Assembly (NCBI GenBank): GCA_013176395.1
Contig: JABMLP010000018.1
Span: 868,001 to 932,000, forward strand
From: Venturia oleaginea
Taxonomy: Eukaryota; Ascomycota; Dothideomycetes; Venturiales; Venturiaceae
Reading direction: 5' to 3'
DNA length: 64,000 bases
How positions within the stretch are numbered: the stretch's first letter is position 1; every line of letters begins with the position of its first letter. The notes beneath the pieces were generated by a model. It searched no databases and was not told the origin of the DNA. It was given only the letters and a program-made list of their open reading frames with translations. The position numbers and the translations under genes were made by a program. This document shows, in pieces, positions 45,480 through 54,257 of this stretch.

Positions 45480-48249
45480 ATGAAAAATCCCACGCGCGCG
45501 CGTTCTAAAGAGGCCCCGAATCCAGAAGATTCTGAACAATCGCAGCTAGCTTCATCAATCTCTGACCCGCCTTCAGCGAATCAAAAAATCCTACACGGTG
45601 GAAAGACCTACACCACGATTAAAGAGGGCCTCGCCTACATCCTAATACCTCCCGATGCTCCATTGTCGCAAGATCCCAGTCTATCCAAGGGTGAAGGGTC
45701 TGCTCAATCAGTCTTTTACAACCCAGTACAACAATACAATCGAGACCTAACCGTCCTAGCAATCCGCGCCTTTGGGGAAGCATATGTCGCAGAGAAACAG
45801 GCCAAAGCCTCTGAACTGAGGGCTAAGAGACAAAAGAAAGCATCCAACAAGCAGAATAAGAAGGGCAAGGTACAAGAGACGCCGGCGTCAGGTTCAAAGA
45901 ACAAGAGGAAGCTTGACGAGACGGATATTGAGGGTGTGGCTGTGGCAGAGCAACCTGCTGCAAAGAAGAGCAAGGCGGATCAAAACAGGTATGTTGCATT
46001 CTGGCGATATTTCAGTTTTAGACTGCCGGAAACATTGCGCGATTGATATGGATTTCAAGGCGCGAGATTTGTTTCAGTATACTGAGATTTTCCGGCAAGA
46101 TCGCGGCAGAGGATTGCCAGAAATTTATCGATATCGATCTCGAGTTGAGTCAGGGTGTGGCATCGCTTTGAGTCCATCCATTTTTTTCTGGCGATCTGGC
46201 GGGAGAAGATTGCCAGAAAATTATCGATATCAATCTCAAATTGGTAACCATATACTAATTCTGACGTGCAGTATATCCGATCTACTTGACGACGACATCA
46301 GGGACGAAGACCTGTTAGCCTGCGAGGCCGCACTCCCAACCCAGCCCACTCAAACCATCCAGCCTACACAACCCTCCGACATACAAAAGGAAACAGTGGA
46401 AGAGCAGGATCCAGTGGAATGGCAACCCCCATTCCAGATTCTTGATGCGCTATCTGCAACTGGGTTGAGGGCCCTGAGATACGCACAAGAGCTTCCATTT
46501 GTCACGTCTGTCACGGCCAATGATCTGTCACCAAAAGCAGTTGAAATGATCGCCGTTAATATCAAGCATAACCAACTAGAGGACAAGATTAAGACATCCA
46601 CAGGCAATGCCACGGCGCATATGTACAGCCTGGTTGGACAGGAGGGCAAAGGCGGCCCTGGTGCGAATTACCAGGTCATTGATATTGATCCCTATGGCAC
46701 CGCAGTTCCTTTTCTGGACGCTGCTATCCAAGCACTATCGAATGGTGGGCTGCTGTGCGTCACTTGTACTGATAGCGGTGTATTCAATTCCATTGGATAC
46801 AGCGAAAAGACCTTCTCTCTGTACGGCGGTCTGCCTGTCAAGGGAGAGCACTGCCACGAGGCTGGTTTGCGCCTGATTTTGCATGCAATCAACTCCTCGG
46901 CTGCCAAGTATGGAATCTCTGTGGAACCACTGCTTTCTCTATCTATCGACTACTACGCCCGTGTGTTTGTGCGCGTCCGAAGGTCTCCTGCAGAGGTGAA
47001 ATTCCACAGTAGCAAGACAATGACCGTCTACAGTTGCGATCACGGCTGTGGAGCGTGGAAAACGCAGTTTCTAGGCCGCGCTGTGGCCCAGACGTCAAAG
47101 AACGGACAAATCTCGTATAAGCACGGTTCTGCTCAAGGGCCCACCGCCAGCTCTCTTTGTGAGCATTGCGGATCGAAGATGCATGTAAGTTGAGACCACA
47201 TTGATATGTAAGACTGCCCAAAGGAGCAGGATCCAAGAGACCCTTTATTCGTTTTCGACTTCTGTACGTTGAGTTCGGACCTGGAAAATTTCTGGCAGAC
47301 TTGGAGAATCAAATCGCTGGGATTTTTGGTCACTCGATCCTGATATGCGACTTAGCCTCTCGATTAAATGATCCTGCTCCGATGGGCAGTCTGTTGTGCT
47401 TTCAGGCTCGTATACTAATTATGGCAACAATAGATTGCTGGTCCTATGTATGGTGGACCACTTCACAACCCATCATTCCTTGACAAGATGCTGGAATTAC
47501 TGCCTTGTCTGGACAAGAGCACATACAAAACCCTAGACCGTATTGAGGGAATGCTCGAAACGGCCTATGATGAGATGCATATGTTCAATCCCGAGGATTT
47601 ATTCACCAAAGCAAAGGCCAACGGGAAGGTCGAGGCCAGTTACCTTCGTTTGAACGAGGCTTTCATTGACCACCACCCATTTTATGTGATCCCGAGCGCT
47701 CTATCGCGGATTATACACTGTCAGGCGCCGGCAGATGCTCAATTAAGAGGTGCATTGAGGCATATGGGGTACAAAGCGTTGAAAAGTCATGCTAAGCCTG
47801 GTACGATCAAAACAGATGCACCATGGACAGCAATCTGGGAGATGATGAGAGAATGGGTGCGCCAGAAGTGCCCGTTAAAGGAGGGGTCACTGAAAGAGGG
47901 TATGCCCGGCTTCAAGATCATGGCCAAGGCGACAGAGGTACGTATGCAGTTGAAAGCTTCTTCTTTTTTATGGATAGCGATAGGTTTCTAGAAATTCTCC
48001 GCGGAAAACTCGGCAGAAAATTATGGCTATCGAGGTTGAATCGAAGATACTGTACTAATTCTCGCTGGACAGAAGGAAAACAAGAACAGCTCGGCTTTGG
48101 CGTCGGATTCTGCGTCGGATTCGGACAAGAAAGAGACGCAAGCCGTGATCTTCGACGAAGTGCTGGGTGCCGACAAACAGAGCAAACGGCTGGTACGATA
48201 TCAAATGAACCCGAGAGCAAACTGGGGACCAATGGCAAGAGCGAAGTGA
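45480..48249 (+). CDS. TRM1: tRNA (guanine26-N2)-dimethyltransferase
   Basis: Exons 45480..45988, 46272..47184, 47434..47937 and 48073..48249 give 700 aa. All three introns (283, 249 and 135 bp) have GT-AG ends and TACTAAT branch sites. The enzyme uses SAM to make m2,2G26 in cytosolic and mitochondrial tRNAs. Visible marks are SVFYNPVQQYNRDLTVLAIR near the N-terminus, ILDALSATGLRALRYAQEL (SAM site), the catalytic DPYGT, DSGVFNSIGYSEK, the zinc-type CDHGCG and CEHCGSKM, AGPMYGGPLHN across intron 2, and RYQMNPRANWGPMARAK at the end. Inserted acidic and Lys-rich segments (about residues 115-215) make it longer than yeast Trm1 (570 aa). Every intron carries a copy of the dispersed hairpin repeat. 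Confidence 0.95.
45998..46065 (+). repeat. Degenerate hairpin repeat copy in TRM1 intron 1
   Basis: ATTCTGGCGATATTTCAG begins as in the better copies and is followed by a diverged right arm (ACTGCCGGAAACATT) and CGCGATTG. It would be the first of three tandem-like copies in this 283 bp intron. Confidence 0.4.
46084..46149 (+). repeat. Hairpin/palindrome repeat copy in TRM1 intron 1
   Basis: TTTTCCGGCAAGATCGCGGC, then GGATTGCCAGAAATTTATCG and ATATCGATCTCGAGTTGAG. It shares the right arm and palindrome almost exactly with the copy at 46181..46244. Confidence 0.75.
46181..46244 (+). repeat. Hairpin/palindrome repeat copy in TRM1 intron 1, best preserved
   Basis: The left arm TTCTGGCGATC and right arm GATTGCCAGAA are inverted repeats with one mismatch around an 11-nt loop. 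They are followed by AATTATCGATATCAATCTC. It ends about 9 nt before the intron branch site (TACTAAT). Confidence 0.78.
47285..47340 (+). repeat. Partial hairpin repeat copy in TRM1 intron 2
   Basis: The left part TTTCTGGCAGACTTGGAGAA and TCAAATCGCTGGG align with the intergenic copy (TTCTGGCAATCTTGG...AAATCGCTAG). The right part keeps only CTCGATCC. Confidence 0.5.
47983..48043 (+). repeat. Hairpin repeat copy in TRM1 intron 3
   Basis: GGTTTCTAGAAATTCTCCGC, then AACTCGGCAGAAAATTATGG, then CTATCGAGGTTGAATCG. Same order and spacing of arms and the AGAAAATTAT core as the intron 1 copies. It occupies about half of this 135 bp intron. Confidence 0.62.
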
Positions 48250-49394
48250 GTCACTGTAAAACAAGCTTGGTTCCAAATCGAGATGGGCATGGAAGAGCCT
48301 CACTACACCCTCGCTACCCGCTACTCGGCACCACTACTATCATGGGCCGGGACATTCAGTTAAGTAATGCAGCTGGGTTGGTCGATCTAGAGTTCCCTTC
48401 GGAAATGACTAGGGTCGCATTGATGCATGCTCGTCCAAACTTGACATGGATGGTCGATATTCCTGGAGAAACTCATGGATGCGAGACAGGATTGACGACG
48501 TCAGTATGTGGTTGCTGGCACTTGCCGAATATTCTGGACCGGGACCCCGGTAACGAACGGGAAGCGTGCGACTAGGCGCGCAACTATTGCCTTGGTGGCG
48601 GGATGGCGGGTTTTGACAAGTTTCGACTTTCGAATCATTGATTTTTGCGGTGGACAGAGCTTCGAAACAAAAAGATAATAATGGCATGATTAGAAATACT
48701 CTACCGTCAGTGGTGTAATCCCGCGTGGACTGAATTGAGTTGACATTCAAGGTTGCAGGCATTAGTGCGTCATGATGAGGCTCAAACGTCATGACAACTT
48801 GACCTCTCGGAGTTAGTACTCACCCAAAACCTGCTATTCCCGCGGTTACTGCCTTTGCCTAGCCATTGCCATTGCTCACCCAAAACCTGCTATTCCCGCT
48901 GTACCAACACTGCCCACTGCCTTTCCTCATATGCACCGGGCTGCTCACTGCCTAGCACCACCCACTGCCTACCTAGCACCCACTGCCTACCTAGCACCCA
49001 CTGCCTACCTAGCACCCACTGCCTACCTAGCACCCACTGCCTAGCACCCACTGCCCACCTAGCACCCATATGCCCTGCCTATCCACATATGTCAGGGAGC
49101 TGTGGTCACAGAACCTGTACCATTACCGTTGTACCAGTCTAAACGACGCCACATTCTCCGCTGGCTGCCGCCTTCGTGCAAGGGACGCGCATTGCATGGT
49201 GAAATCAGTAGTGCCATCATGTCAATAGAAAAAGCGTTGGTCTTGCGGAAGGTGACTCCGGTATGGTAGCCGTCATCATTTCTCATACACTCTCAGAAAC
49301 TTGACGACTATATATTTCCCCACCTGCTCATAGCTGTGCTCTTCGTCTCGTCCACTTCCAATCATCAAGAATCCTCGCCATCACCCAATTCACC
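48250..49394. other. Spacer with an 18-bp minisatellite
   Basis: TRM1 3' flank at the left and Rds1 promoter at the right (with TATATATTT near 49308). A minisatellite lies at 48961..49064. The frames that span it are repeat artefacts. Confidence 0.5.
48961..49064 (+). repeat. 18-bp minisatellite
   Basis: Four perfect tandem units of CCCACTGCCTACCTAGCA (48961..49032) are followed by a 14-bp short unit and a variant unit; partial units extend leftwards to about 48940. The unit is a multiple of three, so a repetitive open frame appears (THCLPS repeats), but there is no sign of a real gene. Confidence 0.92.
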
Positions 49395-50924
49395 ATGCTT
49401 GGACGAACTCTCTTGGCCTCTGTGTCGCTTGCGGCACTCGCTGCTGCTGCTCCAGCTCCTCAGGTGTCTGGATACACTGATGCGGATGCTCCAGTCGGGC
49501 AGACTCCATCGTCAATTGGCTCTTTGGCCACTGTCTTTGGACCAGACTCGCAAGTCAGCGCAATTGCCACATCTGGACCCGCAGCACCACTCGTGTCCAG
49601 CATCTTCACAGGTCCTACGAGCCACGGACCATACGAGGGAACGCCAACAACGACGGGAGCTGTTTCGACAACTATTCTCGCCTCATCAATTCGAGCCGGA
49701 CCACCAAATCCCACTGCCACGTACTATAATACAGGCGGCAAGCTACTCAACAACCAGCCCGCACCTTACACTCCAGCTGGTAAGTTCATCACATCAATTG
49801 CATCGAGTCCAAATATTAACCAATTGTCAGGTGGCCTTGGAACCAACGGTTCTCTCCCTCGCTACATGGTGAACAGTGACTTTGACTTTGAATCAATAGC
49901 TTTGGGTCTTTACCAGGAGTGGATCGAACTCGATCTTTTTAACAACGGTCTTGCCATCTTCTCCGAAGAAGACTTCATCGCCGCTGGCCTCACCGCCGAG
50001 GATCGTGCTCTGATCCAATTCATGGCCCAGCAAGAAGAAGGACATGCCACTCTCCTAACCAACATGCTCGGTCAAGCTGCACCAAAGCAATGTACATACA
50101 ACTACCCATACACCAACGTTCGCGAGTTCGTCGATTTCAACCAGAAGCTCACCCGCTTCGGTGAATCGGGTGTGTGGGGTTTCATCAACCATCTCGATTC
50201 CCGCGAAGTCGGTCAATTGCTTGCGCAGTCCATCGCGACTGAGGCGAGACAGCAGATGTCTTTCCGTCAAATGCTTGGTCTTCACCCAATGCCAGTATGG
50301 TTCGAAACCGGTGTTCCACAATCGTGGGCTTGGACTCTTTTGGCGCCATACATCTCTTCCTGCCCTGAGAACAACACCCGCCTTGCATGGCAAAACTTCC
50401 CAGCTCTCCACATTCTCAACCAGCCAAACCCAAATCGCTTTTCACCAAACGATACAACCATCAGTGAAGTGACTGGTAATCGCACCTCCGACCCAAGCAA
50501 GGCCGACATCCCATCTGATGAGTCTTGCGTCAACCTCAACGTTACAGGATACGGCTGCGGTCCAGCCATCTCTCGCAACCGATCAGAACCTCTTTCCTTC
50601 CCAGGAAAACAAGTTCTTCTCCGCTGGGATGCACCAGGCTCCGCCGTCGGTCCAAACAACTCCTACGTCACCGCTACAACTGCTGGTACTCCTCTATTCG
50701 CTGCTTGGGCTTCTCAACTCAACCTTACGTATACGCCTCTCACCGTCACCGGTCCTAACGAGGGATACACTTATCAGCCTGCTGCTGAGACGTATGCAGG
50801 TGATGGCGCTGTCAACGGTACCATGTTTGTTGCTTTAACTGATTCGGATTTGTATCTTACGCCGTTCAACTTGAGCATGATCAACCCTCATGTTGTCGCT
50901 TTGGCTTTGTACCAATCTGGTTAG
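49395..50924 (+). CDS. Rds1-like secreted ferritin-fold stress protein
   Basis: Exons 49395..49779 and 49831..50924 give 492 aa. The 51 bp intron (GTAAGT...TTAAC...CAG) is a multiple of three and has no stop, so retained transcripts would add 17 residues. The signal peptide is MLGRTLLASVSLAALAAAAP. A Ser/Thr/Pro-rich stretch follows, then a ferritin-like four-helix domain with metal-type acidic residues (LGLYQEWIELDLFNNGLAIF; IQFMAQQEEGHATLLTNMLG; IATEARQQMSFRQMLGLHP) around residues 150-300, and a beta-rich C-terminal part with many N-glycosylation sites. It resembles fission-yeast Rds1, which is induced by stress and nutrient limitation; the biochemical role is not known. A wall or extracellular location is inferred. 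Confidence 0.88.
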   Translation: MLGRTLLASVSLAALAAAAPAPQVSGYTDADAPVGQTPSSIGSLATVFGPDSQVSAIATSGPAAPLVSSIFTGPTSHGPYEGTPTTTGAVSTTILASSIRAGPPNPTATYYNTGGKLLNNQPAPYTPAGKFITSIASSPNINQLSGGLGTNGSLPRYMVNSDFDFESIALGLYQEWIELDLFNNGLAIFSEEDFIAAGLTAEDRALIQFMAQQEEGHATLLTNMLGQAAPKQCTYNYPYTNVREFVDFNQKLTRFGESGVWGFINHLDSREVGQLLAQSIATEARQQMSFRQMLGLHPMPVWFETGVPQSWAWTLLAPYISSCPENNTRLAWQNFPALHILNQPNPNRFSPNDTTISEVTGNRTSDPSKADIPSDESCVNLNVTGYGCGPAISRNRSEPLSFPGKQVLLRWDAPGSAVGPNNSYVTATTAGTPLFAAWASQLNLTYTPLTVTGPNEGYTYQPAAETYAGDGAVNGTMFVALTDSDLYLTPFNLSMINPHVVALALYQSG

Positions 50925-51483
50925 ATGGTAATGCGATAATGATAATGTATGGCGGTGAAGCTGGAGATTGTAAATATTATAGATGGTGAAAATTTCCACG
51001 ATGTGGTTAATGTAATGCCGTATAAGTAATGTCAGCAACAAATAGATTCTCTTGATTCTCTGCCGCGCTTGCAGACTGATTGTGTCTCTTCCGGCACCGA
51101 ACTCTGATTTCCTTTGCCAACTGTTATTTTCTCATCGGTCCACAATTCCCACTTGCCAACCTCGCTCCCATTTCCAACTGCCTCTCTTCCAACTCGGCTC
51201 AGTTAGTACACTTCCACCTACTCACCATTTTCAGTTTTATGCCAAATTCCTTCAACGACAAAAAAGCCCTCTTGGCAGCCAGCTCTTTTGCCATAGAGTA
51301 AGACACTACATTATGGGATAATCTAGTCGTGTTACATGTAGGATGTTCCCATTCCGATTACGGAAAACTTGCGGAGAGTATCATCGAGATGGTGTGTTCT
51401 ATTTATCAGGAGGTAAGCACGTAAGGTAAGATTTCCATCGAAGAGGGGTTTCACCAAGATTGTAAAAAACCCGGTCGGAGGTA
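50925..51483. other. Spacer between Rds1-like gene and the Fot1-type element
   Basis: Probably the Rds1-like 3' flank. Short frames near 51050..51320 lack domains. The right end is the TA target site of the transposon. Confidence 0.5.
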
Positions 51484-53168
51484 ACGTATTCCACCACCGA
51501 GCCGGCCACACCACCAAGCCGGCCACTTTTCCTTGGCACAGCCCTTATCCTCTTCAACACGCAATGTCTCAACAACGCAACGCGATAGCCGTTCAAGAAG
51601 AAGGCAGAATTGATCTCGCTCTTCAGGCCTATACCTCTGGCCAATTTCAAAGCCTACGGTGCGCTGCTGCAGCCTTCAACATCAAACACCAAAGGCTCTC
51701 TGATCGGCTCTGCGGAATTACCTCTCCATCTCAAACTCGCCCAGACTCCCATAAGCTCACTGCAACAGAAGAGAAAATGCTTGTCAAATATATCCTCGAC
51801 CTCGATTTGCGAGGATTTGTGCCCCGGCTGTGTGAGGTGGCAGATATGGCGGATAAACTGCTGGGTGTACGCGGTGGAGAGCCAGTAGGGAAAAACTGGG
51901 CTGAGAGGTTCGTAACGCGCTCAGATGAGCTCAAGATGGCCTTCAATCGAGCCAAGGATAGGCAGAGGATACTACAGGAAGACCCAGAGATTATCGGCGC
52001 GTGGTTCAAGCTCGTTGCAGATACTAAAGCCAAGTACGGCATCCACGACAAGGATACACACAACTTTGACGAGATTGGCTTCCAGATGGGCGTTATTGGG
52101 TCAATGAAGGTCGTCACAGCTTCTGAAAGACGTACACGGCCTAATTTGATCCAGCCAGGCAATCGCGAGTGGGTTACAGTTATCCAGAGTATCTGCGCCG
52201 CTGGGTATGCGACCCCGCCCTTCATTATCTACAAAGGACGCGTTCACATCTCTGCGTGGTATGAGGAGGCAGATATACCACGGAATTGGAAGCTCTCGGT
52301 CTCTGAGAACGGCTGGACAAACAATGCGCTTAGTCTTAAGTGGTTGAAGCACTTTGACGCGCATACAAAGGCGCGTCAAGTAGGGGGGTATAGGCTGCTC
52401 ATCTTGGACGGCCATGAGAGCCATCTCAACCAGGATTTCAAGACTACTGCCTCGAACATAAGATCCTAACGCTCTGTATGCCACCTCATTCATCGCATAT
52501 CCTCCAGCAGCTTGATGTGGTCTGCTTCTCGCCGTTGAAGTGCAAGTACTCTCAACGAGTTCGAGACTTGGCACGCCGACGCGTCTACCATATCAACAAA
52601 GAAGGCTTCCTCCCGGCCTTCAAAGACGCGTTTTTCGACGTGTTTACAGAAGGAAACTGTCGAAAGGCTTTTGAGATGGTAGGGCTAGTCCCTATCAACG
52701 CGGAGGTGGTATTGGATCGCCTTGAAGTACGGCTACGTACCCCACCAGCACTCCCACCGCAGGAGACGCCGTGGCAGTCGAAGACTCCAAGCAATACTCT
52801 TGAATTTGGATCTCAATCAAAGCTTGTACGCGAATCTTTCACTCGGTCCTCAGTTACTGCGCAGACTGGCTTCTCTCAGCTTGTCAAGGGCGCTGAATTG
52901 ATGCTGCACCAGAACGCTCTACTTATTGCACGAAACCATGAGCTTGAAGAGCAATTGGCAGTAATGACGAAGCGAAAATGGCGCAAAAGGAAGTGGATCC
53001 AGCAAGGTGGTACTATAGAGTACGGGACTGCAGCAGCGCAGGTAGCTGCTGAGGCGTCTGTAGCGCCTCAAAAATCAAAGAAGGCTCGTGGTAGTGGTGA
53101 TCAAGAAACAGCCCGGCCAGCTTTACGTCGTGCCAAGGAAAAGTGGCCGGCTCGGTGGTGGAATACGT
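51484..53168 (+). mobile_element. Pogo/Fot1-type transposon, near full length
   Basis: Inverted termini start ACGTATTCCACCACCGAGCC at both ends and are flanked by TA (51482..51483 and 53169..53170). The left end has two 17-bp units (CACCGAGCCGGCCACAC / CACCAAGCCGGCCACTT type), the right end only one. Both ends then share TTTTCCTTGGCAC. Length is 1685 bp. The interior carries a transposase with one frameshift. The terminal ACGTRTTYCACCA motif is shared with the element at 37421..38545. Confidence 0.94.
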
Positions 53169-53239
53169 TATCTTATCTTATCTTATCTTATCTTATCTTA
53201 TCTGGGAGGTATGTTTGGAAGGGGATGCGCGGACTTTAG
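51564..53239 (+). pseudogene. Fot1/pogo-type DDD transposase, one frameshift
   Basis: The first frame (ATG 51564) encodes the psq-type HTH (LRCAAAAFNIKHQRLSDRL), the Tc5/CENP-B binding domain (EEKMLVKYILDLDLRGF; GKNWAERFVTRSDELK) and the first two catalytic Asp blocks (HNFDEIGFQMG; LLILDGHESHL). It stops at 52469 because of an apparent one-base loss in the T run at 52436..52438. The downstream frame continues without interruption with DYCLEHKILTLCMPPHSSH and the third Asp (LQQLDVVCFSPLK), then a helical C-terminus. That frame has no stop before the right terminus and runs on into flanking TTATC repeats to 53239. Total length would be about 555 residues, normal for Fot1 (542). No zinc-knuckle end is seen. 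Confidence 0.9.
53168..53202 (+). repeat. (TTATC)n microsatellite at the transposon boundary
   Basis: Seven TTATC units abut the right end of the element and include its TA target base pair. The left flank does not have the repeat. It is followed, from about 53315, by short GGGAT runs. Confidence 0.85.
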
Positions 53240-54257
53240 GTGAGAAGGGGCGGGATGGATAAGGGGAGAGGAGGGCTGGTATGTTCGAACTAGGCAATTA
53301 GAAGTGGAGAGCTTGGATGGGATGGGATGGGATGGATTTTTATTGTTGAGCGGGGGTTTGTTGGACTTGGGAATCTGTGATTGTGATTCATTTTTTCTCT
53401 GATGATCTGGCGGTTTGTGATGGTGTCTTTTATTTAGTGGGACCTTGTGTATTTAACGCGTTTGATTGAGGACCTTGTTTCGCGTGTTTTGGCGATGTTT
53501 GGTGGGGTTGGTGGGTGATTGATTGGTTGGTTGGTTATTGAATAACCTGGATTGTGAAGGGAGGGATTGATGGGTTGGACGGTGTATGTGAGGAGTATGA
53601 TTCGAGTGGATGAGAGATGTAGGTTATTGGGATTTAGGTTTAGGTTTGGGTTTAGGTTTAGGTTCGGGGTGATGGATGTATTGATGATGTATTGGGATGA
53701 TATTAATGCGCGATGGAGTTTTTTGACAAGCTTGTCTTTGGAGGGAGGATTGGATTTGCTGAGGTGAGATGAGATGATGTTCGAGACTATATATGGGATT
53801 TGGACGTACTGACGAGTGGTTTCGGGGGAGTGGTTAGGTGAGGTACGTAATCTTCGATCGTTGTTAATATATTGAGAACGGGGAGTGATGTTTATGTTCC
53901 TTAATCAGGTCTGTATCCTACCATGGTGTAGTGGCAGAAATAAAGCATGGAAGGGAAGTGTGATGACATATCGGGACAGAATGGTATTGTTGAAATCTCC
54001 TGCCGAGGGGAGATGGTTCCGATGCGTGTTGTTCGAATACGGTAATACACTGAAAATGATGAATGAGCCTTACGCACTTATCTCTCCCATCTAGCCGATG
54101 CTTTTCCATTCCGTAAAGCTTTGGAATCTAGAGGTGACCCGCCATTACTAAAACATAACATACCCATTAAATAATAATATCCCCGTTTTTCGCAACACCC
54201 GTCCAACTCTCCTCATATCGAGTACATCACCCTCCAATCCTCCACCCACCAAATCAC
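53203..54257. other. Spacer rich in simple repeats
   Basis: G/T-rich plus strand with GGGAT runs (about 53315..53335), GGTT runs (about 53520..53535) and a degenerate TTTAGG array (about 53633..53665). No gene-like frame with a domain. The right end is the 3' flank of the SANT-repeat gene. Confidence 0.5.

Noticed and set aside
48940..49070. CRISPR-like array
   Set aside because: Units are contiguous with no unique spacers, and the genome is eukaryotic.
48855..49142. Cys/His/Pro repeat protein across the minisatellite
   Set aside because: The open frame is a by-product of an 18-bp repeat (multiple of three); no start context, domain or exon structure.
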